Shown: positions 30,544 through 40,387 of the stretch, in pieces
How the letters are laid out: each line of letters starts with the position of its first letter
Position numbering within the stretch: the first letter of the stretch is position 1
Source: Planctomycetaceae bacterium
GTDB lineage: Bacteria; Planctomycetota; Planctomycetia; Pirellulales; Pirellulaceae
Direction: 5' to 3'
NCBI GenBank assembly: GCA_002709225.1
Contig: PAQH01000025.1
Coordinates: 1 to 64,000, forward strand
Length of the DNA stretch: 64,000 nucleotides
The notes under the pieces: generated by a model
Told to the model about the DNA's origin: nothing
The model's database searches: none
Seen by the model: only the letters and a program-made list of their open reading frames with translations
Translations under genes and position numbers: made by a program

Positions 30544-31829
30544 CGATGCGACCCATTTCACGACGGCAGCTGTTGCGCGGCAGCGGGGCCGCCCTGGCAC
30601 TTCCGCTGTTGGAGTGCATGCAGCGGACGTCGCGCGGCGCAACGGAAAGCGACGTCCCCAGGCGGGCCGCGTTCTTCTATGTCCCCAACGGCGTGGTTCA
30701 GTCAAAGTGGAAAATTCAAGATGTCGGGACGCAGTTCACCATGAGCCCGACGCTAGCGCCGTTGACCGCGTTACAGGATAAAGTGGCGGTCTTTTCTGGC
30801 TACGACCGTATTAAGGTGTCCGGGACGGATGGACACGCGCAGGCCAGTACCTGCTGGTTGAGCAGCGCTCCCCATGACCAATTGTCCCCGGCTGGCTACC
30901 CTTTGGACCGAACTCTGGATCAGGTGATCGCGGACACGACGAGCGAGCAGACACCTTTTCGTTCGCTTGAGCTGAGTTGTAATCCCTATCGGGATAACAA
31001 GGAGTCCGTCTATTTCGACAATATTTCATGGTATGGATATGGACACGTAGCGCGGTCGCTGCGTGATCCGCAGCGTGTGTTTCAGCGTTTGTTCGAGGTG
31101 CAGCCTGAAGCGGAGAGCCGGAGCGTACTCGATCTCGTCTTGGCGGATGCAAAGTCATTTGGGCCGCGCCTGGGCCGTACTGATCGGCGCAAATTGGATG
31201 AATACATGCAAGCTGTGCGGACCGTGGAAGCGCAGATTACCCGTCTGACTGCGCGTCGGGCAATTGTCGAAAAACTGCGCCCGGCGCGGCCGCGGAATCC
31301 ATGGCCGGAGCTGCGCCGTGGTGAGTATATCCAGCTGATGGGCGATCTAATGATTCTGGCGTTACGGACCGATTTAACCCGCGTGACGACCATGATGGTC
31401 GCGCCGGAACGGTGGGGAACACCGCAGACTGTGGAGGGGGTGTTTGAACAACCGATTGTCCACCACAGTATGACGCACGAACAGGGGAACCCGGAGGTCA
31501 GCCGGAAATTGGCGTTGCTGGATCGATTTCACGTGGCGCAATTTGCCCGGTTGGTCGCCAAAATGGACGCGGTGAAAGAAGGTGCCGGGACACTGCTGGA
31601 CAGTATCCTGTTTACCTTTGGATCGGGCCTCAGCAGCGGAAAGACACACGTCTATTCTGACTTGCCGGTAGTGATCGCTGGTGGGGGACGCGGGACCCTG
31701 GCAACAGGTCGTCACCACCGGGCGCCCGAGGGGACGCCGGTCGGAAACCTCTGGTTGGCAGTGGCCCAGGCGATGGGTTGCCCGAGAGATAGCTTCGCAG
31801 ATAGTAACTCCGTAACGCCGCTGGCGTGA
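30540..31829 (+). CDS. DUF1552 protein, overlapping upstream gene by 4 bp
   Basis: SRRQLLRGSGAALALPLLE leader; RAAFFYVPNGVVQSKWKIQ; GTLLDSILFTFGSGLSSGKTHVYSDLPVVIAGGGRGTLATGRHH. ATGA overlap with the 27892 gene. Confidence 0.92.
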   Translation: MTMRPISRRQLLRGSGAALALPLLECMQRTSRGATESDVPRRAAFFYVPNGVVQSKWKIQDVGTQFTMSPTLAPLTALQDKVAVFSGYDRIKVSGTDGHAQASTCWLSSAPHDQLSPAGYPLDRTLDQVIADTTSEQTPFRSLELSCNPYRDNKESVYFDNISWYGYGHVARSLRDPQRVFQRLFEVQPEAESRSVLDLVLADAKSFGPRLGRTDRRKLDEYMQAVRTVEAQITRLTARRAIVEKLRPARPRNPWPELRRGEYIQLMGDLMILALRTDLTRVTTMMVAPERWGTPQTVEGVFEQPIVHHSMTHEQGNPEVSRKLALLDRFHVAQFARLVAKMDAVKEGAGTLLDSILFTFGSGLSSGKTHVYSDLPVVIAGGGRGTLATGRHHRAPEGTPVGNLWLAVAQAMGCPRDSFADSNSVTPLA

Positions 31830-31934
31830 GGAAATTCACGCGGCTGCGGTGGCGCGAAGAGGTGGGGCACACCGCTTGTTTTGAGTATACTGCGCCATCG
31901 ATCGCGGCACTTTTCCCACAACGTCAGGTATGTC

Positions 31935-34900
31935 ATGCGACATTGTTTCAGCTATGGTCTGTTCGCGCTGGTACTGGCCGGCCAGGGTGCCCTCGATAGT
32001 CAGGCCCAGGAGAGGGACACATTTGATCAGGCTGTGGCCCCCATTCTGGCCAACCGGTGCCTGGAATGTCACCGTGGGGCTGATGCTCAGGGCGGGCTCG
32101 ATTTGTCGCAACAAGGAAAGGCCCTGCGAGGTGGTGAAAGTGGTCCCGCGTGGCGGGCGGGGAAGCCGTTGGAAAGCCTGTTGTGGGAGCGTGTTGCCAA
32201 TGGAGAAATGCCTCCCAAGAAGCCACTTCCCGAGAACGAACGAGAGGTGTTGCGCAAATGGATCGCGGACGGTGCGGCGTGGGGGACCGATACGATCGAC
32301 CCGTTTCGGTTTACCACAGAGAGCCGTGCGGGGACGGACTGGTGGTCGTTGCAGCCATTGCGGGACTCGCAGGTGCCGGTCGTACGAAATCGAGATCGGG
32401 TTCGCAATCCGGTCGACGCCTTTGTCCTGGCGCGGCTGGAGTCGGCTGAGCTTGGTTTTGCGGAAGATGCCGCGCCGCGTCAGTTGATTCGACGTGTCTA
32501 TCTTGATCTGATTGGGCTGCCACCCACACCGGCAGAGGTGGCAGCGTTCGTTGAGGACCCCAGTGATGCGGCCTACGGTGAAATGGTGGATCGTCTCTTG
32601 AAGTCCAAGCATTACGGTGAACGGTGGGGACGCCACTGGCTCGATGTTGCGAGATTCGGCGAAAGCGACGGGTTTGAACGTAACGGGCCACGAAATCATC
32701 TTTGGCATTATCGCGACTGGGTTATTGACGCGTTCAATGCGGATATGCCTTACGACGAATTTGCTCGTCTGCAGATTGCCGGCGACGTGTTGCGGAACAA
32801 TTCGCCAACCGGTCTGGCGGCGGCGGGATTCTGGGTGGCGGGCGTCCACAATACGGTGGTCGGTGGTAGTGAGTTTATGAAAAGGGTAGCCCGCGAAGAC
32901 GAACTGGAAGAAATGGTGGGAGCGCTGGGGCAGACGTTCGTCGGACTCACGTTCAACTGTAGCCGGTGCCACGATCACAAGTTCGACCCGATACGCCAGC
33001 GGGAATACTACCGGTTGACGGCGGCTATCTCGGGCGTGCGGCACGGTGAGAAAGAGGCCGTGGAAACGCGTTTTCACGAGCAGATTGAGATCCTGGAGCA
33101 GGAGCTGAAGACGCTCAACCCCATGATTGCCGGCCTGGAAACGAAGGCTCGGAAAGCCGTACTGGCGGCGCGCAAGACAAAAGGCAAAAAGCCCGCCACA
33201 CCGCCAAAACCCTACGCTCAGTGGGAATTTGAGTCCGACCTGCAGGATAGCCTGGGGGAGTTGCATGGGAAGGCGTATGGCTCTGCCCGTATCGAGAATG
33301 GTGGCCTGGTGTTGGACCAGCAGAGTTATGTGGAAACAGCGGCCCTGCCGATCGGTGTCAAGGAGAAGACGCTGGAAGCGTGGGTGCTTTTGGCCAACCT
33401 TAAACAGCGAGGTGGTTCAGCGTTGACACTGCAAACAAAGAGCGGTGTCATCTTCGACGCGATTGTTTTTGGAGAACGCGAAGCGGGGCAATGGATGGCC
33501 GGCAGTAATGGTTTTGTGCGAACGAAATCCTTTGTCGCGCCGGTGGAGTCGAAGGCCGACAAGGAACCGGTCCATTTTGCCATCGTGTACCGAGCGGACG
33601 GCTCGATCACGGGGTACCGCAATGGAACGCTTTACGGGAAATCTTACAAGAGCAGTGGTTTGCAGTCCTATCAAGCGGGTGATAGTACCGTTCTGTTCGG
33701 TTTGCGGCACAAACCCGCGGGCGGACCCAATCGTAATTTGGCCGGCCGGATACTGCGCGCGCAATTACATCTCACAGCGTTGTCACCGGCTGCGGTGGCC
33801 GCTTCGGCCGGTGTGGAGAGCGATTATGTTGCGGAGGAGGAACTGGTGGCGGCGCTGTCGCCGACGGAGCGGTCTCGGCGCCAAGAATTCTTGACGCGCC
33901 GCGCGTCGCTTTTACAGCGGACTGCGGAGTTGCGGTCGAAAAGTAAAGTTAAGTTCTATACCGTGGCGCCGGGCAACCCGGGAACCACGTATTTTCTCAC
34001 CCGTGGTGACGTCATGAAACGGGGTGAAGTGATGACGCCCGGCGCAGTGAGTGCTGTTCGAGGGGTGACTGCTGATTTTGGCCTGGCCGCGGATGCGAGC
34101 GATGCGGATCGACGTGTGAGGTTAGCGGCCTGGATTACGAGTGACAAGAATCCTTTATTTCCCCGGGTAATGGTAAATCGTCTTTGGCATTATCACTTTG
34201 GCACTGGGATCGTGGAAACGCCCAATGACTTTGGTTTCAATGGAGGGCGCCCTAGCCATCCGCGATTGCTTGATTGGCTGGCGATCACCCTCCGACAAGC
34301 GGATTACCGCCTCAAAGCCGTACATAAGGTAATCGTGACGTCGACAGCTTATCGGCAAGGGTCGAAATTCCGGCCAGCGGCGCATCGGCGGGACGCGGGA
34401 AACCGGTTACTTTGGAGGAAATCACCCCAACGCGTCGAAGCCGAGGTGTTGCGTGACTCGATTCTGGCGGTTGCAGGGAAGTTGAATCTCCAGGCTGGCG
34501 GGCCGGGGTTCGTGGATGTGTCGATCACTCCGAACAACGGTACGACGTATTATGAGCCGATCGACAAAGAGGACGAGCAATTGCACCGGCGGACTGTCTA
34601 TCGCTTTTGGCCTCGAGGTGGGCGCAGCGCGCTGCTGGATACGTTTGACTGTCCAGATCCATCCTCTACCGCGCCGCGTCGTACCGTAACCACGACACCA
34701 TTACAGGCATTGAGTCTTTTGAACAATAGTTTTGTTTTGCGGATGGCGGGTCATCTGGGCGCCCGCGCGCGGCGAGAGGCGGGCGCGGGCGCGGCGCACC
34801 AGGTGCGGCGTATTTACGAGCTTACGCTGAGCCGCCAACCGGACGCGGAAGAAGCGAAGTTGGCGGTGCAGCTCGTCGAGCGACATGGCGCCGCGGCGTT

Positions 34901-34946
34901 AAGTCGGGCGTTGTTCAATAGCAACGAATTCGTGGTGTCGCAGTAA
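31935..34946 (+). CDS. PSCyt1-DUF1549-LamG-DUF1553 protein
   Basis: CLECHRGADAQGGLDLS; FNCSRCHDHKFDPIRQREYYRL; LamG-like segment PYAQWEFESDLQDSLGELHGKAYG...; VMVNRLWHYHFGTGIVETPNDFG; SPQRVEAEVLRDSILAVAG. Confidence 0.92.
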   Translation: MRHCFSYGLFALVLAGQGALDSQAQERDTFDQAVAPILANRCLECHRGADAQGGLDLSQQGKALRGGESGPAWRAGKPLESLLWERVANGEMPPKKPLPENEREVLRKWIADGAAWGTDTIDPFRFTTESRAGTDWWSLQPLRDSQVPVVRNRDRVRNPVDAFVLARLESAELGFAEDAAPRQLIRRVYLDLIGLPPTPAEVAAFVEDPSDAAYGEMVDRLLKSKHYGERWGRHWLDVARFGESDGFERNGPRNHLWHYRDWVIDAFNADMPYDEFARLQIAGDVLRNNSPTGLAAAGFWVAGVHNTVVGGSEFMKRVAREDELEEMVGALGQTFVGLTFNCSRCHDHKFDPIRQREYYRLTAAISGVRHGEKEAVETRFHEQIEILEQELKTLNPMIAGLETKARKAVLAARKTKGKKPATPPKPYAQWEFESDLQDSLGELHGKAYGSARIENGGLVLDQQSYVETAALPIGVKEKTLEAWVLLANLKQRGGSALTLQTKSGVIFDAIVFGEREAGQWMAGSNGFVRTKSFVAPVESKADKEPVHFAIVYRADGSITGYRNGTLYGKSYKSSGLQSYQAGDSTVLFGLRHKPAGGPNRNLAGRILRAQLHLTALSPAAVAASAGVESDYVAEEELVAALSPTERSRRQEFLTRRASLLQRTAELRSKSKVKFYTVAPGNPGTTYFLTRGDVMKRGEVMTPGAVSAVRGVTADFGLAADASDADRRVRLAAWITSDKNPLFPRVMVNRLWHYHFGTGIVETPNDFGFNGGRPSHPRLLDWLAITLRQADYRLKAVHKVIVTSTAYRQGSKFRPAAHRRDAGNRLLWRKSPQRVEAEVLRDSILAVAGKLNLQAGGPGFVDVSITPNNGTTYYEPIDKEDEQLHRRTVYRFWPRGGRSALLDTFDCPDPSSTAPRRTVTTTPLQALSLLNNSFVLRMAGHLGARARREAGAGAAHQVRRIYELTLSRQPDAEEAKLAVQLVERHGAAALSRALFNSNEFVVSQ

Positions 34947-34995
34947 GCCGCCGCCAGGCAAGCCGTTTACAGAACCATGTTTCTGGGAAACATAG

Positions 34996-36405
34996 ATGTA
35001 TCAAGGAAAACGAAGAGATTTCTTTCACTGGGGCGCACAAGGTATCGCGGCCACGGCGTTACTGTCGTTGCTCGAGCGGGATGGTGTTGTGCAGGGTGCG
35101 GCGGCCTCGCATCCCGTCCGTGCCAAACGGGCGATACACATCTGTCTGATTGGGGGTATGAGCCACGTTGACTCATTCGACTACAAGCCCGAGCTGGTGA
35201 AATATCATGGCAAGCCACTGGGCGCGAGTGAGAAGCCGGACATATTTTTTGGCCAGGTGGGATTGCTGCGGCAGCACGACTGGGAATTCAAACAACGCGG
35301 CCAGAGTGGGCTTTGGATATCGGAAATGTGGCCCCATATAGCCGAACAGGCGGATGACTTGACCCTTTTGCGTTCGATGGTGTCCGATTCCGCCAACCAT
35401 ACGCCTGCTCTGTTTGTGCAGAATAGTGGTTTCCAGTTCAATGGATTTCCCTCGTTGGGCAGCTGGTTGTCTTACGGGATGGGCACTGAAACCGAAGCCT
35501 TGCCGGCGTACGTGGTTTTGCCCGATTCACGCGGTGGGCCCAATGGTGGTGCCTCGAACTGGACGAATGGATTTCTCCCGGCACAGCATCAGGGTGTGGT
35601 CTTGCGCGGCGGGGCTCAACCGGTCCGTGACCTGTTTCCCGCGCGGGCGATCGATCGGGTCGAGGAGGCCGAGACACGTGAATTCTTGCGGCTGGTGAAT
35701 CGTAGACATCTGGCCCAAGCGGGGCAGGACGCGGCGCTGGAGGCCCGTGTGAGGAGTTATGAGTTGGCGGCGCAGATGCAAATGTCGGTGCCGGAAGTCA
35801 GCGATCTGGCCGGCGAAACCGCGGCCACGCGCGCAATGTACGGAGTGGATGAGGAGCACACGGGAGATGCGGGACGGCGTTGTCTGCTGGGTAGACGGCT
35901 GCTAGAACGGGGCGTGCGGTTCGTCCAAATTTATTCGGGGGGACCGATTGCGGGCAACCCGCGAGCCAGCTGGGATGCGCATGAGAGTGTCAAACAAAAC
36001 CACTCGTTTGAAGCGGGCCGCATCGACAAACCGGTGGCGGCGTTGTTACGTGACCTCAAGCAGCGTGGGATGTTGGCGGAAACCCTGGTGCTTTTCACGA
36101 CTGAGTTTGGTCGCACTCCGTTCGCGCAGTCGGCAGCGAATCAAGTTGGACCGGGTCGCGACCATAACCGGTACGGGTTTTCCTGTTGGATGGCGGGCGC
36201 GGGATTGAAGACGGGAACTTCGTACGGCGCTACGGATGACATCGGTTGGAAAGCGGTGGAGAATCCCATGCCCTGGCATGATTTCCACGCGACAGTGTTG
36301 CACCTGTTTGGAATCGATCACGAACAGCTAACCTATTACCACAACGGTATCCGCCGACGCTTGACGAATGTTCACGGTGATGTGGCGGAAGGGATTTTTG
36401 CCTGA
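34996..36405 (+). CDS. DUF1501 protein
   Basis: RRDFFHWGAQGIAATALLSLL; AIHICLIGGMSHVDSFDYKPELVKYHG; ETLVLFTTEFGRTPFAQSAANQVGPGRDHNRYGFSCWMAGAG. Confidence 0.92.
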   Translation: MYQGKRRDFFHWGAQGIAATALLSLLERDGVVQGAAASHPVRAKRAIHICLIGGMSHVDSFDYKPELVKYHGKPLGASEKPDIFFGQVGLLRQHDWEFKQRGQSGLWISEMWPHIAEQADDLTLLRSMVSDSANHTPALFVQNSGFQFNGFPSLGSWLSYGMGTETEALPAYVVLPDSRGGPNGGASNWTNGFLPAQHQGVVLRGGAQPVRDLFPARAIDRVEEAETREFLRLVNRRHLAQAGQDAALEARVRSYELAAQMQMSVPEVSDLAGETAATRAMYGVDEEHTGDAGRRCLLGRRLLERGVRFVQIYSGGPIAGNPRASWDAHESVKQNHSFEAGRIDKPVAALLRDLKQRGMLAETLVLFTTEFGRTPFAQSAANQVGPGRDHNRYGFSCWMAGAGLKTGTSYGATDDIGWKAVENPMPWHDFHATVLHLFGIDHEQLTYYHNGIRRRLTNVHGDVAEGIFA

Positions 36406-36465
36406 CACGTGCGCCGTACCGGGATGTGCGGCGTGTTTCCTTCAGTCGGCTCAGGGAGACGTGAT

Positions 36466-37461
36466 ATGCGCGAGAATGTTGCGGCGCGGCGAGGGGTGCG
36501 TTGGGGTAGACCGTGGTGGATCGCCGGCGTTTTTGTAGGGCTCGTAGCCGGGAGTACGGCGGGGAAATCGCCGGATGTGGCGTTTCCGTTGCAGGCCAAA
36601 CGCGTACTGTTTCTGGGCGATTCGATCACGCATAGCGGCGGTTACATCGCCTGGATTGAAACGCAGTGCCGCCTGCAGGGCGTCGATCCGCTGCCCGAAT
36701 TTGTGAATGTCGGGTTGAGTAGTGAAACGTGTACCGGTTTGTCGGAACCGGATCATCCGTTTCCACGTCCGGACGTCCACGAACGCTTGCAGCGAGCACT
36801 GGACCAAGTTCACCCCGATGTGGTGGTGGCCTGTTATGGGATGAATGACGGGATTTACTATCCGTTTTCGCAAACTCGGTTCACGGCCTATCAGAAGGGC
36901 ATCGGCCAATTGATTGAGAAGGTGCATGGTGCGGGTGCCAAACTGGTATTGCTGACTCCGCCCCCGTTTGACGCCGTACCACTGCGTCAGCAGAAAGGGA
37001 AATTAAAGCCCGCAGGAGAAGAAAAATACGCGTGGTTCGCAATCTACGAACACTACGACCGGGAAGTGATTGCGCGTTATGCTCGGTGGATTCTCGAACA
37101 GGAAGGTCGCGTTGCGATGGTGGTTGACCTCCATTCCCCCTTGACCGCGCATCTGGCCCACCAACGCAAACGAGACCCGAGTTACACATTGGCGCCGGAC
37201 GGTGTCCATCCGACCCCCCTCGGCCAACGGATGATTGGGGAAACGGTACTGCGGGCCTGGGGTGTTGCGGAGACGAAAGAGCCAGGCGCGGAACTCGCAT
37301 CTCTAATGCAACGCCGCATGGAGATTCTGCATGACGCGTGGTTGACCACCGTGGGCCACAAAAGGCCGGGTGTCAAGAAAGGGCTTCCGTTGCGTGTGGC
37401 GCGGAAACAGGCTGCGGCGTTGCTTGAGCAGGCGTTGCCCCTGGTTGCCAAACGACGTTAG
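36466..37461 (+). CDS. SGNH/GDSL-type esterase
   Basis: KRVLFLGDSITHSGGYIAWIE (GDS block); VVVACYGMNDGIYYPF; LAPDGVHPTPLGQRMIG (D-x-x-H block). Confidence 0.9.
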   Translation: MRENVAARRGVRWGRPWWIAGVFVGLVAGSTAGKSPDVAFPLQAKRVLFLGDSITHSGGYIAWIETQCRLQGVDPLPEFVNVGLSSETCTGLSEPDHPFPRPDVHERLQRALDQVHPDVVVACYGMNDGIYYPFSQTRFTAYQKGIGQLIEKVHGAGAKLVLLTPPPFDAVPLRQQKGKLKPAGEEKYAWFAIYEHYDREVIARYARWILEQEGRVAMVVDLHSPLTAHLAHQRKRDPSYTLAPDGVHPTPLGQRMIGETVLRAWGVAETKEPGAELASLMQRRMEILHDAWLTTVGHKRPGVKKGLPLRVARKQAAALLEQALPLVAKRR

Positions 37462-37511
37462 CGAGTGGTTCTGGGCGCCGTACCCCGTAGCGGATGCGTG
37501 CCACGGGCGGC

Positions 37512-38873
37512 TTAGAGTAATTCCGAAATGGCGGCGGCGCCTGCGGGCAGCAGGTAGTGGGGTCGTCCCGAGTAATCGGGGAACTGCAGGTTGGCTGGCA
37601 CCCCTAAGACATGGAACAGGGTTGCCATGAGATCTTTGGGTGCGACGGGGGACGAGGTGGGAAACTCGCCGCGCGACGACGAGGTGCCGACTACCTGGCC
37701 CATCTGCAGTCCGCCGCCCGCGAGGGCTAACGTCGAGAGACCCGGCCAATGGTCGCGTCCGCCGAACGCATTGATCTTGGGCGTGCGGCCAAAATCTCCG
37801 GTGACAACCAGCAGGATATTCTTGTCCAGGCCGCGTGCCGCAACATCGTCCAGGAAAGCGGTGATCGCGTGATCGAGCGGCGGACAGATCGCGCGTAGTT
37901 GCTTAACCATGGGTGGTGCGGCCGGTTGGCTGGGGCCGAGGTGCATGTCCCAGGCGAATGGTGTGTGGGAGGGCTGGGGCGCCCAACCATAGGTCAAGGT
38001 GACAAAGCCACAACCGGCTTCGCAGAGCCGCCGCGCCGTGAGTAACTGTTCGCCCAGCCCGCCACCATAGCGGGCGCGTACGGTTTGCGGCTCTTGTGTT
38101 AGGTCGAACACCTCACGGGTTTGACCGAGAATCAGGTCGGTCGCCTGCTGCTCGAACGCATCCATGCCAGCCATCGCGTCGGTTTGATCAACGTGCCGGC
38201 GCAGGCGGTCGAGTTGATGTCGTAACTCCCGACGATTTGCTAGCTGGCCGGGATCGACGTGCAAGTTAAGGTTCTGACGGGTACCACCGGCGGCGTCGAA
38301 TGGCGAGTTGGCGCGGCCCAGCCAGAGTGGTTGATCAAAATCGAAACTCACGGTGGGCTTCAACCGGACAAATGTCGGAATCCGCGTACCCGGGTGATTG
38401 GCGCCTCGCACTCGCGATGTGATCGCGCCGAAGGAGGGTCTGGTCTGCTGCGTCGAACCGCCCGGATTGTCATTGGCGGTCAGGACATAGTGGGAGGCAC
38501 CGAGATGGTCCGGGTTGGTGTGGTGAAAGGATCGCACGACCGCCATGCGATCGGCCACACCGGCGAGACCGGGAAAGAGGCCTCCGAATTCGATCCCGGG
38601 CAATCGAGTGGACAGGGCGCCGATCATGCTGCGGTAATCGGACGGCGCCCCCATCTTGGGGTCAAAGGTCTCCAGGTGGGGCGCGCCACCTTGGAGCCAA
38701 ACCCACACGACCGAGGTTTCCTGCGCGACGGGTCGGCCATTTGCCCGCGCACGCGCGCGGAACACATCGGCGAGGCCAAAACCGGCCGCGCCGAGGCAAC
38801 CGATTTGCATGGCGGCACGACGGTTAATGTGACGCCCGCGAGGCGGCCGTGATCGCTGCTTAAGATGACGCAT
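37512..38873 (-). CDS. DUF1501 protein, unpaired subclass
   Basis: NRRAAMQIGCLGAAGFGLADVF; SVVWVWLQGGAPHLETFDPKMGAPSDYRSMIG; KNILLVVTGDFGRTPKINAFGGRDHWPGLSTLALAGGG. Confidence 0.9.
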   Translation of the reverse strand: MRHLKQRSRPPRGRHINRRAAMQIGCLGAAGFGLADVFRARARANGRPVAQETSVVWVWLQGGAPHLETFDPKMGAPSDYRSMIGALSTRLPGIEFGGLFPGLAGVADRMAVVRSFHHTNPDHLGASHYVLTANDNPGGSTQQTRPSFGAITSRVRGANHPGTRIPTFVRLKPTVSFDFDQPLWLGRANSPFDAAGGTRQNLNLHVDPGQLANRRELRHQLDRLRRHVDQTDAMAGMDAFEQQATDLILGQTREVFDLTQEPQTVRARYGGGLGEQLLTARRLCEAGCGFVTLTYGWAPQPSHTPFAWDMHLGPSQPAAPPMVKQLRAICPPLDHAITAFLDDVAARGLDKNILLVVTGDFGRTPKINAFGGRDHWPGLSTLALAGGGLQMGQVVGTSSSRGEFPTSSPVAPKDLMATLFHVLGVPANLQFPDYSGRPHYLLPAGAAAISELL

Positions 38874-39014
38874 GACGCATTCTGTACAAGGACGAGTGTG
38901 GCGGTCTCAGCCGTGCGTCGGCGCGCGGACGTACTGGCGATGGCCTGACAGCCATGGTAGCTGGTGGCGATTGATGCGCCCAGGCGGAAGAAGCACGCGG
39001 TCCGTTGCGTGGGA

Positions 39015-40335
39015 TCAGTGCCACTCCCATCCCTTTCTGTAGTGGGGATGGATGAATTGGTCGGCCTGTGGGCAGTTAGGAACACGCATCTGTTCGCCGT
39101 CCCAGTTCAAGGTCTGTTGGGCGCGGAACGCGACGTTGCCAGCCAGGAACGCCTCGGTAAGTCTGCCCGAGTATGCGAAATTCGCCATCGTGGTGTTGCC
39201 GGTTTTGACGACGTCGATCCATTCCTGGTGGTGACTCAGGCGTGCTCGTGGCAAAGTTGGGGTTGGGGGCTGGTAAACAACAAACGCCGCTTCGGGAAGC
39301 AATTTGTTATGCGCACCGTACATGTCGGTTGTGAGCAGGCGGCCTCGGTCACCAAAAAGGAGCGACCCATTGCTCGGCAGTGGATATCCCAAAGCCAACT
39401 CAGCGGGGGGCAAACGACCGTTTTCCTACCAAGTGAGTTCGACCGGAGGCGCGGTTCCCCGCGCCGGAAAAGTGAAGATCATTTCCGCCCAACGGGGAGC
39501 TGTTTCCGGCATCAAACCTTCACTGCGCGTCGAGATCCGGCTAGGGTAGGTTAGCTTAAGCGCCATGTAGGCAAGATTAGCGGTGTGGCAAATGATGTCC
39601 CCCAGTACGCCGGTGCCAAAATCCCACCAGCCGCGCCAAGTGAAAGGATGGTAGATGGGGTGGTAGGGGCGTTCCGGTGCGGGTCCCAGGAAGAGGTCCC
39701 ACTGGACGTGGTCTGGGACAGGCGGTGTTTCGGTAGGTCTCGCAATGGAATGTTTCCAATAATCGAAGGGGCGATCGGACCAGGTGTGCACTTCGGTAAC
39801 CCCACCGATGGCACCGGACTGAATGATCTCAACCGCTCGACGGAAGGAGGGTTCGTAAGTGCCGTGGTTGCCCATTTGGGTAACGACTTTGCTCGCGGCT
39901 GCGACTTTTCGCATCTGCCGGACCTCCCCGATGGTCCGGGCCAATGGTTTTGCGCAGTACACACGCTTACCTCGAAGCATGGCGGCGATCGAGATGATTG
40001 CGTGTGTATGGTCTGACGTGCTGACAACGACCGCATCGATATCTTTTTGCTCGTCAAGCATTTTGCGATAATCAAACCACCGTCGTGCCGCTGGGTAGCG
40101 TTCCAGGTTAGGTCCCGCGTACTGGTGGTCGATGTCGCAGATGGCGACGATGTTTTCGCCGCTAACTCGGCGTAAATTGAGGACGCCTCCAACGCCGTCT
40201 TTGCCGGCGCCAATGATTGCGATGTTTCTTTTTTCATTGGCTGCGTAGGACGTGGGGAGGGGGGGATGCCCAGGTCGCGGCGGCCAGGGCGGCGTTCGCT
40301 TTGAGATAGCTGCGGCGGTGCAAATGGGTACGCAT
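39015..40335 (-). pseudogene. Gfo/Idh/MocA-family oxidoreductase with a poly-C frameshift and an in-frame TAG
   Basis: Leader MRTHLHRRSYLKANAALAAATWAS in one frame; body EKRNIAIIGAGKDGVGGVLNLRRV...VYCAKPLARTIGEVRQM in another; body stops at TAG (39426-39428, minus), then continues in the same frame as ENGRLPPAELALGYPLPSNGSLLFGDRGRLLTTDMYG. Confidence 0.82.
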
Positions 40336-40344
40336 GAAGACCTT

Positions 40345-40383
40345 ATTGATAGTGAACATTGATAGTGAACATTGATAGTGAAC
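40345..40383. repeat. Three perfect tandem copies of ATTGATAGTGAAC (13 bp)
   Basis: 40345-40357, 40358-40370 and 40371-40383, in the spacer between the ThuA stop and the Gfo/Idh start. Confidence 0.97.
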
Positions 40384-40387
40384 GGGT

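Noticed and set aside
31836-33266. 476-aa minus ORF opposite the 31935 PSCyt1 gene
   Set aside because: Long, but fully antisense to a protein with clear CXXCH and DUF1549 motifs.
39426-39428. Pyrrolysine or other recoding at the TAG codon
   Set aside because: The same gene also carries a frameshift, and no Pyl context is visible; a nonsense mutation or sequencing error is simpler.
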